A DNA stretch of 64,000 nucleotides from positions 53,980 through 117,979 of the forward strand of contig QLIY01000164.1 of NCBI GenBank assembly GCA_003260075.1, in the 5' to 3' direction. Of this stretch, positions 37,285-49,000 are shown piece by piece. A program made the position numbers and the translations under genes. This DNA comes from Phallusia mammillata. Lineage: Eukaryota > Chordata > Ascidiacea > Phlebobranchia > Ascidiidae. Each line of letters starts with the position of its first letter. The stretch's first letter is position 1. The notes below the pieces were generated by a model. That model saw only the letters and a list, made by a program, of their open reading frames with translations, was not told the DNA's origin and searched no databases.

Positions 37285-38479
37285 TATGGTCCAACATAGC
37301 AATTCTAGGTGACGTGGTAGGAAGGTTATATCTAATATGTGCTACTGTAGTCAATGCCAGTAGACACATAATTCACGGTGTAGTGCTTACAGATCAAATT
37401 CTCTAAATCTGCCGCTCTGCTCGTTAAAACAAGCCCAGAACCGCGCAAGTTCAAACTGAATTAAAAATAAGCCCTATAACCATCAGGCCACTTATAACTC
37501 AATATAACAGCTTGTAAATACGCATGGTTGTCAAAAAGCTGGTAAAAACACAAAAAATGATCGTTTTGAATTGATCTGTATCAAAAAACGCAACTCGATG
37601 TTAGAAACTAGCCCAATAGGGCGGAGAAAGCGCCACCCTGGCAAAACGAACTGCTTTCGGACCGAACTGATGTCCGTTCCGTCACTTTAAAATATAAATG
37701 GTGAGTCATTAGGGTCTAGAAATGAAAGTTAAAGGCTTAATTGCGGACGACTGATTGTTGGTCGTCACGAAAATTATTAGTACTTTGTCTCCGTTTTAAA
37801 GGGTTTCTTCTAAATTTGTTTAGTAAACCCGTTTTAGTTGTGTACATGCCCGATGCACTCAAGTGAACGCGGGACGAACCGTTTAAAGCAAAGTTATAGA
37901 TACAGAATGGAAAAATAATTTATGATGCACAGCAGAGCTCAGACACTTATAAAATTGACTACACCACTGTTCGTTATATTAGCATCTGAGTGAAATAACT
38001 ACATGTATATACGTTGTTTGATCAACACATAGTTTTAGGGGGGGGGGCCAGCAGAGCTCAGACACTTATAAAATTGACTACACCACTGTTCGTAATATTA
38101 GCATCTGTGTGAAATAACTACATGTATATACGTTGTTTGATCAACACATAGTTTTATAAAACACAAACAGGGTTACAACATAACGATTCCTTAGTCGCAT
38201 ATGGTTTTGTGTTGTGGGCAGACATTTGAAGCACAATTTGGGCCAACATGGCACTGTGCCGTGGGTGAAAATTTTGGAAGCGCCGTACATCACATCGCCA
38301 ACGAATATATCGAGGTGTCGATGCCGAAGTTATCAGTGCTGCTATTTCGTTGCGCCAAACCTACCTTGGCCACTGACCGTGCTCCGCTGCCATTGGGAGA
38401 CGTCGATCTTACGTGATTTCCTCGTTTATTGCACTCACTAAAGCTGCTGCTTTGTTTAAAAATGTGTTTGGGTTTTTGC
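37285..38479. other. Spacer between convergent genes
   Basis: It contains a 105-bp false duplication (37929-38155). Overlapping open frames at 38201-38441 (plus) have no recognisable domain. A last exon of the four-pass gene could begin near 38171 after acaaacag. Confidence 0.45.
37929..38155. repeat. Direct duplication with 10-G junction (38038-38047)
   Basis: Two copies of about 107 bp flank the G run and differ at two or three bases. Confidence 0.88.
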
Positions 38480-38485
38480 TTTATT
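38480..38485 (-). promoter_or_regulatory. Polyadenylation signal of the exonuclease gene
   Basis: AATAAA on the minus strand lies about 35 bases past the stop codon at 38520. Confidence 0.55.
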
Positions 38486-38519
38486 AAAAAAAGGAATTAC
38501 ACTAAAGTAGCGCCTGTCA

Positions 38520-40794
38520 TTAGGTGGTATTGTCATCGGGTTCATTAACACCTTTCCAGTATTTATCGTCAAAGTATGAGCTGTTCTCCAGGCGAGCTTT
38601 AATAATGTGCTTGTACGTTTCTGCCCAAGAAGGAAAGCATCGCTTGAATAGTTGCATAGTGGCAGAGGCGTCTTCCACAGAACAATGACAACCAACCTGC
38701 AACAAAAATTGGATTGTGCTGACCAAAATGCTGGTTAAAAAATAAAAAAGCACACCAATCTAACTTAAAGGCTTTAACAGTTGGAAGCATAGCTAGGCAA
38801 AAGTTTAAGTACAAACAATGATTAAAAAAATTTGATATGATGTTTAAATCTTGACTCCAACCCACAGCGGTCTCCATGCTGTCGGGGGGGGGGGACATAG
38901 CTAGGCAAAGGTTTAAGTACAAACAATGATTAAAAAAATACAAATGATGTTTAAATCTTGACTCCAACCCACAGCGGTCTCCATGCTGTCGACTATTTTA
39001 TTTGTTTTTATTTGTGTTTATGTTTTTAACAACAGCCTAAAAAAAAAAAAAATTTCCTTCAGTGTGTAACCATGCAAGAAAAGTAAACATGCTAGACCAG
39101 TGCTCTCCAACCGGTGTGCATAGTGCACACTAGGGTGCACCAAAATATGCATGGGGTGCACCAGTACGAAAAGGTATGCAAGGGTGCATGACAAACTTTT
39201 AATGAACTATTAACTTTGACATTCAGGACATAGATGTAGGTTTCAAATGATGTATAAATGAACCTCTGTATTTTTTTTAAATGTTGATTTTTGTTTCGGT
39301 TTAATTGACATGATGATATGCATAATAATTTTTCATATTGCTCTTTACCTCACTTCACCTTTTAAGTAAACAGGGTGCATGAGTTAATCACAACAACTTT
39401 AGGGGTTCACCAAACCAAAAAAGGTTGAAGAGCACTGTGCTAGACAACAAATCCACTGAAGAAATAAACTTTAACACACAACAGACCTGAATATTTCTTT
39501 TCAAAATTACTTTTGACATAATCTTGAGATTTGACTTATATCGAAGTCCTGCTCTGGTCATCAATAACTTCAACTCTTTTAATTGTTGAATGTCAACGAC
39601 AAGTGCTTGCGGCTGATAGAAATTAAGCACTTTGAAATCGTTTGCAATCGAATGGCCAACCACTATCTTCCCTTTTACAATTGATAACACCTGATGACAA
39701 AACAAACAAGTGTACAAATACACATATATATATAATATAACCAAAATATAAAAAGGTACAATATTATACAATAGACCAAATTAGTTTCAAGTTTGTGCCA
39801 AATACTTTGACCCACTAAAATCTAAATTGGTGCAAATGCAACAAGACAGCTCCATCTTTGGAAAATTTTATTGTGAATTTTTGAAGATTGCATTAAATTA
39901 CCAAATTTTTATCTACTTTAAATGCCAGTCTTGAACATTTTTATCTACTTTAAATGCCAGTCCTTTTTGCAAATATATATGTCAAGCTGACAATAAATGT
40001 GACTAACCTCTTTCTTGGCAGAACTTAAATGCAATGCGGTCGGGGAATATATATGTTCAGGTTTTATTCCACTATATTTGTGTCTATAATCTGCCACAGC
40101 ATGTTGGGGTTGGACATAAACGTCTAACAAAACATCACCTGAAAGGAAGTACAAGCTAAAGTGAAAATAGTGTCATGAAACTTTACTAACTCTTGTAAAC
40201 AAAAAAGTTACCATTTAGTTGTCACAAAATAATAGTGTAATTGGTCAAAAAAAGTGTTAGCATGTTTCTATGATATGTCAACCAACGCAAAAAATGAAGA
40301 GGTAAAATTTTGGCTTTTGATATTTTTACCAATCTTACACAGTAAATCTACTAAAAAATTGGATGTGCTTATGTATAATTACCTTCAGAGTCAACGACTG
40401 AGCATCTTGCGAGTTGGTTCATTCCATAAACATTTTCTACCATTTCACAGTCTAATGCCACAAAGTGGCTTTTGAATTTCTCCCATATTTCATCATAATT
40501 TAGTTTGCTAGTGTCTTCCTTTTTTAAACAAGTCTTTGCTTGACTAAAGTTTGCAAAACTTGAAATGTTGGTGTCATCAGATGTTTTGGTTGCTGTGGAA
40601 TTTCTGAAGAAATTTAGGGCTGACTTTGTTTGTAATGTTTTGTCCTTGGAAATACATCTGGATTTTTGCCGTATTGACATTATGTCATAGCGGTTGATTC
40701 GAACGAACGATTGCACAAAAGCACTTCCTTTTGAATCAGTTTGTTTCATATTCTTCCATATGTGCTTTCCGATGTTTAATGTAAATTTACTCAT
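38520..40794 (-). CDS. DEDDh 3'-5' exonuclease, ISG20/AEN/ISG20L2 type
   Basis: The family trims RNA or DNA from 3' ends; vertebrate members act in the nucleus and nucleolus. Exons 40383-40794, 40008-40138, 39487-39690 and 38520-38696 join in phase to 307 residues. The catalytic motifs are all present: Exo I VALDCEMV (D and E, about residues 114-116), Exo II VVGHSIANDFKVL (the D) and Exo III HCSVEDASATM (H and final D). After Exo I, LARCSVVDSEG and DYRHKYSGIKPEHI are also family-typical. About 110 residues of basic, Lys- and Ser-rich sequence precede the domain, like the nucleolar-targeting N-termini of ISG20L2 and AEN. I cannot say which vertebrate member is the orthologue; GKIVVGH and YQPQAL look closest to ISG20L2. 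It lies 303 bp downstream of ACOT13 on the same strand. Confidence 0.9.
38788..38990. repeat. Direct duplication with about 11-G junction (38884-38894)
   Basis: Two copies of about 95 bp in the last intron of the exonuclease gene. The left copy ends in a native G, so the added run is again 10. Confidence 0.87.
39098..39437. mobile_element. Non-autonomous hAT element in exonuclease intron 3
   Basis: Termini CAGTGCTCTCCAACC and GGTTGAAGAGCACTG are inverted repeats. Perfect 8-bp flanks tgctagac (39090-39097 and 39438-39445) mark a target duplication. It is 340 bp long and non-coding. Confidence 0.9.
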
Positions 40795-41097
40795 TTAAAA
40801 CATTGCCATCCACGTTTAGTTCAAGTTGCCAGTTGAGGCTCACAAATCTGGACAAAAACACAATAAATACACTATTCCTTTCTCAAAACAAACATAACCT
40901 ATGCATATAAATATCTGCATATAGAGTAAAACAATTCTTAAAAAGAGATTTAACAATACATTTCATATGAAAATTTAAATTATGTCAAAAATAATTAATT
41001 GTTGTTTCCAGTTGTTGTACTGTGTTTAAATACAGTTATTCAAGAAAATGTGTAAAAAATTTGTTCATAACATCTATAAGATGACACTATGAAAAAT

Positions 41098-41511
41098 TTA
41101 TGCAACATATTTTGTGTGACGACCATATGCAATCAGCTTGTCATTTTGATCCCTTATTTCAACATTTGCAAATGCCAGAGTTTGTCCCCGTTTTAACACG
41201 TCTGATGTGATGATTAATGTATCACCCTGCTTTGCACTAGAGGTGTATGAAATGTTCATGTCAACTGAGACCCCAAATCTTGGATCATCCAAAGTACCAA
41301 GTGCATAAGTAGAGACAACATCCACCAAGGTAGCAGTAAAACCCCCATGAAGATTTCCACTCAAATTAAGATGCTCCTCCAACACAGGCATTTCACATTT
41401 TATTTTTCCATTACCAGCTGATACAACATTAAGGTGTTGGCCTAGCCTGTCATAGCGTTTGCTCTTAGACAAATTTCTTACAATTTGGCGTAAAGCTGTA
41501 ACAGCTGCCAT
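41098..41511 (-). CDS. Acyl-CoA thioesterase 13 (ACOT13/THEM2)
   Basis: ACOT13 is a hotdog-fold enzyme that hydrolyses long-chain acyl-CoA, mainly at mitochondria, as a homotetramer. The frame gives 137 residues (human 140) from ATG 41511, chosen because MAAVTALRQIVRN aligns with the vertebrate N-terminus. The frame continues 27 codons upstream without similarity. Catalytic-region residues are present: N in EEHLNLSG, the HGG of NLHGGFTATLVD, the D that ends that segment, and S of GVSVDMNISY. The C-terminus AYGRHTKYVA matches the family. The gene has no intron within the coding region, while the human gene has several. No poly-A tract or target duplication suggesting a retrocopy is seen. Confidence 0.93.
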   Translation of the reverse strand: MAAVTALRQIVRNLSKSKRYDRLGQHLNVVSAGNGKIKCEMPVLEEHLNLSGNLHGGFTATLVDVVSTYALGTLDDPRFGVSVDMNISYTSSAKQGDTLIITSDVLKRGQTLAFANVEIRDQNDKLIAYGRHTKYVA

Positions 41512-42195
41512 GGCTGTATGAAAAAAGTTGTTAATGAATATTGTAAAACAGATGTAAAAAAGTAGTTTTTTGTAATGATGTACAAAGAACACCCCAGAAG
41601 CTTTGGATGTTAGCTAAATATTATGTCCAAAAAGCTATACTTTGTGTTTATATTTTTTACAATGTATTTCCATGTTGAACATATATACACCAAACAATAA
41701 TTTGTGGCTTGCATGTTATAGTGACAATAATATATTTCTCAACCTGAATAGTTTATTGGTCAGTTTTAATGAATAAAAAATAACTTTATTCTTTGTTTGG
41801 TTTTAACTGCTTTTTTTACAAAAGTTCCGACTGAAATAAAAAACTTAAAATCAATATTCGGTCAAAAACTTTTTTAACAGTGGGAAATAAAAATAAATAA
41901 ATCCCACAATAAATTACGACCATTTAAAGTAATAAAACTCTAGCTGCACCTCATCTTATAATATGGTTTTTGTGTAAAATGAAACCAATTCCAATTGTAC
42001 TTTTTTTAATGCAATTTGCTCACAAAAATGTTCATACTTAAGGAATGTACTTTAAAAGATCTTCTTTCTCAAAAAAAACAAAAAAATAAACCCTTGTAGT
42101 TGGTCTTGCTTTTGGACAATTCAATTTAATGAAAATCGCACTATAGTGTACAATCTAGTAATCTACAAGTATAACTACAGTACTACACCAATACT

Positions 42196-42404
42196 AACAT
42201 TATATCATTACACAGTTTGATACATAGTAACTAGACTAGATAGTCAGTAGTTCTATTTTTAGCAAATCTGAATTCTTACTTTTTAGTTACGGGGGGGGGG
42301 GTAACATTACATCATTACACAGTTTGATACATAGTAACTAGACTAGATAGTCAGTACTCAGTAGTTCTATTTTTAGCAAATCTGAATTCTTACTTTTTAG
42401 TTAC
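42196..42404. repeat. Direct duplication with about 11-G junction (42291-42301)
   Basis: Two copies of about 100 bp flank the run. The right copy has a 7-base insertion (gtactca), an allelic-type indel. Confidence 0.87.
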
Positions 42405-42445
42405 GTTCGAAACTCTACCCAAAGTTCCAAACTCCCAAAGTATAC

Positions 42446-42604
42446 GACTTTTTTACGTAGACGGCAATCAGCAAGCAAACATGCACATGGGAAAACTTTA
42501 TTTGCTGACAAAATATCCGATGGGGGGGGGGTGACTTTTTACGTAGACGGCAATCAGCAAACATGCACATGGGAAAACTTTATTTGCTGACAAAATATCC
42601 GATG
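42446..42604. repeat. Direct duplication with 10-G junction (42522-42531)
   Basis: Two copies of about 75 bp flank the run. The left copy has a 4-base insertion (agca). Confidence 0.87.
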
Positions 42605-42809
42605 ATCGGACGTGAAGATTTCCAAAAACATCCAATCAAGCTAAAACATCGTTGTGTCAAATATATCAATTTGCAAGCTTGTGTGCATAGGCGCCGAGTT
42701 TCACATCAACGCATAAAGCCCAATATACTTATAATAGAATGCAACGTTTGTCAAAGCCTCAAAAAAATGAATTTTTTGAAATTAATATTTGAAACACTTT
42801 GCTTTAACG

Positions 42810-43005
42810 CAGTGATTCTCAAACGCGGCTCCCAGCTACTTATTTTGCGGCTCGCACCAAACCTCTGAAAACCTCCAAAGATTGCTATTTTAGCTTTCCA
42901 GGCAACAATCTTTAGTGCTTTTCCCAAGGCTTCGTTTTTTGCGGCTCCCTACACACTTACAAAACTACCATTTGGCCCCGACAAAAAAAAGTTTGAGAAC
43001 CACTG
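42810..43005. mobile_element. Non-autonomous hAT element, same family as 27953-28156
   Basis: Termini CAGTGATTCTCAAACG and AGTTTGAGAACCACTG, with perfect 8-bp flanks ctttaacg (42802-42809 and 43006-43013). The reverse complement aligns along its length with the 27.95-kb element (shared aaaataagtag, tcggggccaaatgg). Confidence 0.92.
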
Positions 43006-43329
43006 CTTTAACGTTTTTATTGGTTTAGCAACGTTTAGAAAATGTTTCGTTAAGTTGTTGCTCTTGTATCACCTAAGGTCCTAAACCTAAATTAGCCATT
43101 TATTACATTTATTGTACACAATAATGGCCAAACATTCGCTGCCAACAATTGCGAGTTTGACGTCATAAACAAGGCACTGGTTGCAGTTTCTTTTTGTTGC
43201 TTTTTGCCACCACGCATGTTTAAAAGCAAAAATTGTTCCCAATTTTCTTCAGATTGTACGATGTTTCGTACGATACCGCTACAAATAAGCCAAAATATCT
43301 ACGGTGGCCGCCACCGTGCTTTACAAACC

Positions 43330-43339
43330 GGGGGGGGGG
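43330..43339. repeat. Ten-G run without visible duplication
   Basis: The run has the standard length of the other junctions but unrelated flanks. It may be a gap where contigs did not overlap. Confidence 0.5.
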
Positions 43340-43408
43340 TTCGAAATGGAAATAAGAATACAGAACACACATAAAATAAACCAGTTTGCGGCGAATTAAA
43401 ATTCTCAG

Positions 43409-43977
43409 CATGGGTCTCCAACTTAAAGTTTGTCCAGCGCCAATTTTCGAACTGCATTGAAGCCGCGGCCCTATAGGTGTCAAAATGCTTTCAAAGATAT
43501 GATACTGCACGCTACACAACTCTATTAACACATTTTAGGCCAGCTCTTGCCAAACGCAAGTCTCAGTTCTTTAGTGGTTGAAGGTGCTATTTTCGTTGAC
43601 ATCCAAGAGGTCATATCGTTACAAACTTACTTGCGTGTTCAAGGCTTGGTTTGCGCATAATTCAAAACTTTTTTGTCTGTGATGTCACAAAACGCTCTTA
43701 GATCGTTGATATACGTATTCAAGCAAATAATCCTAATTGCTGTAGTGGTAAAACTGAAAATTTCTTTCAGCAGCTTAAGATTTTGTTTTGCTAAAGTGTA
43801 AAATTAACTTTAGCGTTGAATTTATCTTAGACCGCAAATTCAATTTGTTTCTTATGAAAATGAAATAATTTAGAAAGTGGAAACCACTGTCCTAGGTATC
43901 TGAAACAATCTATGCGGCCTACTCAGGTGTTAATAAAATTGCCTCCCGGGCCGTGTTGGAGTCTGGAGACCCCTGCT
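43409..43977. mobile_element. Possible hAT-like element
   Basis: The left end CAGCATGGGTCTCCAACTT and the right end GTTGGAGTCTGGAGACCCCTG are partly inverted. No matching 8-bp flanks are seen, so these could be ends of two different insertions. Confidence 0.3.
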
Positions 43978-44675
43978 TTACAGGCTACCAACACAAAAAG
44001 TTGTCAAGGAAAGTCAGTTTGCAACTTTGTTGTGGTGCGTGAAATTCCTTGGTGTAAAATAAGATAACATAGTTTTTAAAACAATGTTATGTACGCTTGC
44101 AATTCGTCGTCAAGTACAAAAGCATCAGTACACGTATGCAGTTTAAGTGGCTGATATTTTGCGCCACACTTGAAAATCTCAAATTTGAAAAAATCTGAAA
44201 AGACTAGCCACCAAAGGGACTTTGAAAAGATGGCAAGGGTGGATCATTATAGTTTTAACCCATTTTTTCGTTTGACTCGAAAAATATGTTTATATTTGAA
44301 GAGCCTTAGGCTATAATATTTGGTACCAAAAGCAAAAAGTTTTTTTTAGCAAAACAATTTTCATTAACAGTAGCAGTAGGTGTAGGCTAGGCTACACATC
44401 ACATGTTTGCGTACTGTAACTTAAACAAGTTTGGGACCTATACAAACATACACATGGTTGCTTTAATCGCATTTCGTGTACAACATTTAAGACTACAAAA
44501 GCAGAGAACTCAGCACTGTATCTTTGGTGCCTTTAAATAGGCTGCTACAGGTTCACTTGGCGTGTTAAAAAGTTTTCTATGGCATTTGGTACCGTCGCTA
44601 GGTAGGCCTACTTCTATTACTGTGGGCGTTATTTGTAGATCGGAGAAACTATAAGAAAATTTAAATACTGTAGCT

Positions 44676-44917
44676 CAGGGGTCGGCAACCTTTTTTGTAC
44701 TGCGGACCGTTTTTGAAACCGAAATTTTATCGTGAACAAAAAAAAACTACAAATATTTCGCAATGAAAACGACTAAATTAGTTTATTATCCCCGGGATCG
44801 ATACATGGGCAAAATGTTCTAAAGCGATTTAACCTGAAAAATTAAAAATTATACGACCCGGTAGCGAACTCGTCGCGGATCGGTACCGGGCCGCGGACCG
44901 GCGTTTGCCGACCACTG
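44676..44917. mobile_element. Non-autonomous hAT-like element upstream of neogenin
   Basis: Termini CAGGGGTCGGCAACC and GTTTGCCGACCACTG are inverted repeats. The inner part ccgcggaccg/gcggaccg is also partly symmetrical. The flanking 8-mers match only loosely. Confidence 0.65.
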
Positions 44918-45491
44918 AGTGTACCTAACTGGTTTTGATGGGAGGTAACTCGTAATTGGTTCGACGCAACTCGAAAACACTGCGGGTAAACCATTTTGAT
45001 GCCACGTAAATCGAAAACACTTAAGGTTACCCGACGAAACTTACAAATCCTGCACGTAGGCTGTGTTTAGAATAGGGAATTCAAGCTCAGGGCTGCATGG
45101 CTTAGTAGGGTAGGCCTACTTTACCAGCAGTATGCTGATTTGCGAGCTTTAACAACTGTAAACGGGTTACTTGCAGTATGCCCTTAACGAGTTTTGTCGC
45201 AAAAATAGGTTACCTGCGTTAATGATCGAAGTATAAAGTGGTCTTTGCGCACCAATTGATTTGTAACCCTACGTCCCAACTATTGTTTTACGTATTCGCT
45301 AGTGTCGATAAAAAGAGAATTGAAAGCATTATTATGTGACAAAGAAATACTAATAAAACAAATACATGGATTGTAAGGTTAGAACTTGCAATGTAAGTTG
45401 GTCAGGAGCGCCGGACCATTCGGCCAAGCTCCTGTTTGGACAGTGGAATTGAGTAACATCTGAATTCCGAACTGCCGGTAACCCTAGTGGT

Positions 45492-45523
<32 letters not shown>

Positions 45524-45532
45524 GCCCTCTGC
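45492..45532. repeat. 41-base G run
   Basis: It lies about 550 bp upstream of the neogenin start codon. The flanks show no duplication, and it is probably a filled gap. Confidence 0.6.
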
Positions 45533-46087
45533 GACGGTCATGGATAGCGTTAGGTGGCGTGATAGTTACAGTGCAAGTTTGTAGTTTGCATCGCACCGGC
45601 CTTTTTCCCCCCAGGCAGCTTTTGTGTTATTTTCGTCAAGCGGCGTAGCGTGCGGCTAGCAAGGTTTTCGGCTGTGAGTTTTTGAATAAGACTGGTGTTG
45701 CAGAACTTGCAGTAAGGTTAGCGCAATGTTAAATTAAGAAAATGATTAGTGATTCAAGAATAAGGCTTTATTTAATGCCTGTTGTTTTTAGATTGTTGTG
45801 ATTGTTATTGGTATAACTATAGCCTATTTAAATTTGCAACATAATGTATTAGTGAAGTTGGTAAATGTAGTTTGAGGTTTTTGTGCACAAGAACTCTGTT
45901 AGTTGGTAAAATATGTTGTTGATGTTAGGTTATTATTCATAATGTTTTAATGCAATTGGTAAAAATGGTAAAACCAATATACAACATGGTATTTTACATC
46001 ATTTAGGCATGTTTAGCGTTTTTCAATAAAAAATTGTATAAAGCAAACATGAAGTACATTATGTAAAAAAAATCTGTAAGAATAAAC

Positions 46088-49000
46088 ATGGAAAACTACT
46101 TGTCAAGTTTATTTATTGTTCTGACTGCCACCAGCCATCTTGGTAAGTTTTTCTTGTAGCATAAACGCAATTCTCTAGCTGCTGTTGTAAAAAAAAATTA
46201 AAATCCATAAAACCTCATGATTAATTTTGTTTAATCTTAAAACCTTAAGTAAAGTCACATTGAAACTATTGAATAAATGTGTGTTGTTTTTTGTTAAGGA
46301 TTGGTTGAATCAATACCTTCACTGTCCGATGGAAGATGTACGGATTTGTATGATCCAGCACGGACAGCCAAGAAACATTTAATCATAAAAAGGGGTGACC
46401 CTCTTCTGCTAAACTGCTCATTGCTACAAAAAGACAGTTCCACACTCAAAAAGAGCGTACTGTGGATTAAAAATGGACAACCTTTTATATCAAAGAACAT
46501 TTTAGGGAGAAAATTTGTTTACGAAAATGGCAGTTTACATATACCTGTGACAAAGTCATTTGGTAATGGTGATGAAATGTCAGATGATGGGACATATTAC
46601 TGTTTGATGAATTTCTCATCTCAAAGTGTTTTAAGTTCACCCATCAAAGTGACTGTGGGAGGTTAGTGGATTTAAATTGATGAAGTTGGTTTTTATGTTT
46701 AGATATTTTGATATTACTCTGTCAAGATTGTCAATGCAATGTATATTGATGTTTGTTTAGCTTTTTTTAGAATACTTTGATGCCCATGTTGCAGAACAAA
46801 AATAGTTTTCACATTTTGAATTTTATGCATAATTTTCTATTATCACTACAGCAAAACAAGAACCGTTTAGAAATCAAACTTATTTCAACCTGTTCCTATC
46901 ATTTTTAGTTTACATGTATTAAGATGATTCAGACTATATGATAAATATTCCCAGAGTGTACAGTAAATGAATTGTTTTTTAAAAGCACCATTTTCCCACA
47001 TCAGAATTTTTGGTCTAATTTAGCCAGCTGGGCAATGGCAGAGTGTCACATATCACCTTACACACCTTCGACATTAGTGCTATGCCTTGCATCACTAAAC
47101 CCAGCCACATAAAACCTACACGGTCCAACTACCGGCAGGCATTTTCCGTGATGGGGTGAGAGTATCCCTGTTTATCTGTTTCCTTCCTGCGTGCTGAAAA
47201 TACAGTCTCCCATGTCAAGGTTTGGCTGTATACACAACAAGCTTTCCACAGTTGCCAAAAACATTTGCAGACAACATCAATCACTGTTTTATAGGGGTTA
47301 AAGGTTCCTACTTGATGTTTTGGTAGTTAGTGGGTCACATTGCAGTTGACACAAAGCCACCTTTTGTCTGTTTTACTGCTTTGAAGGTCTTGTGTACAAA
47401 CCCTGTAAATCATTGAGACTGGGTGACAGTTGATTAACCTATTTTGATTGCTAGCTAATAAGTTAACAACCACGTTTATGGCCTCAGCAATGTTTGCCTA
47501 CCCCACCCTTTCCACTTGGTCAACACATTTCATTGCTATGTTCTCAACATGTTTAATCTCTTGTTTTAACAGTTCTGGGCCGAATATCTCATCAGCAAGA
47601 GTTGGTTTCGTTGAAAGTGGGCTCATTTCATCAAATAAACTGCAATATGGACAAAGCAAGCCCCAGACCCATCATTACCTGGTTCAGAAATGATGTGCCT
47701 GTTGCCAACGGCAGTATTTACAGCGTTTATGAGCAATCTTCAAGATTATCTCTTACGCCAAACCGAGGCTTTACTGCACAACATTCCAACTTAAGTGTGG
47801 CAATTTTGCCTAGTGGGGCATTGGAAATTGGCCCTGTGTCAATTAAAGAAGCTGGCCTTTACTACTGCACTGCAACAAATGCTGTGAGAACTCGTAAAAG
47901 CAGCAGCATTCAAGTGACTGTCTCAGGAAATACGAGTAAGTTTCTCTTGTCGTCTTTCAATTGAGGAAACACTTGGTGAAATTAAGCGTGTGGCGGAAAT
48001 AATTGATTTCTCATCTCTTGGCTGCTGCTCTGTTGTAGAGAGCAACATTTTCACACATAGGCAATCAATTGCCATGATGTCCAACAACACAACTGTTAAG
48101 TGAGGCATAAGTGTAACTAATGGATGGTCTTAATCAATAGCTGCGGAACAATAGAACAAAAAAGTTTAACAATTACAGAGAATTATGTGCAACATGTTTT
48201 CATTTTTTAAATGTAACATGTCAAAATAAGTGTACTTAACTGAAGGTGTTATTTGGATTAGCACCTACTAAAAGTTGCTAATTGTAAAGGTGAAGCTGTG
48301 AACCAAACGGTCCAAATACAAGTAAAACCTGCTAATAAGACAGCCCCTGTTGGATCTACCACCCACCTTAAATGCTTTGCGACTGGTCAGCCATCACCAC
48401 AGATTTCATGGAGACGAAATGGGGACCCCATCGACTTTAGGTTTGTTTGCATAGCCTCTTGTTGTACGTCACTTGATTGTTGTGACAAACTGGCACAGAC
48501 TTTATGCCGATGCACTATATTTTCTGCTGTGGCACACTTAAAATAGCTCTTTTCTAACAATAAAATTTTGTGTGGTAAACCTTACACAGGAAAGTTATAT
48601 TTTTACTGTGATAACAATAGGTATATGTATATATATATCAATAACCCTGAGCACTGGGTTGTGTCAATTTGTGCATATTTTATGCAAATCATTTGACTTT
48701 TGCTTGTTAAAAATCATTATTCAGTTGCTCAGAAAATTGCATGTTGTATTTAGAATGTGCTGTGGCAGTATGCAATTGAAAAGCCTAATGAAACTGGGAC
48801 AGATTAAGCAGAGTTGACATCTGCTGTTGTGTAATTCCCAGATTAGCACTGTACTATTAGTATAGAGTTTTTGGCTTGTTGCATTTAACCTTTACAATAT
48901 AATTTTAATATCAATACTCATTTAAAAGTGGTTATTTGACCAAGCTGCTGGACATGTAGTTTATGATTGATCCTCTCATTAATTGTGATTGATCCATGCC

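Larger units (their letters stand above)
41512..46087. other. Spacer between ACOT13 and neogenin
   Basis: No supported coding exon is seen. The spacer holds two false-duplication pairs, two well-defined and one doubtful hAT-like elements, a lone 10-G run (43330-43339) and a 41-G run (45492-45532). The promoters of ACOT13 and neogenin must lie at its two ends. I see no clear TATA box. Confidence 0.5.

Noticed and set aside
38201..38441. Two overlapping plus-strand frames of about 70 codons
   Set aside because: They overlap in different phases and neither has a recognisable motif. They could be part of a 3' exon but cannot be supported.
45350..45596. Poly-proline frames on the minus strand
   Set aside because: These are the complement of the 41-G run, with no other coding evidence.
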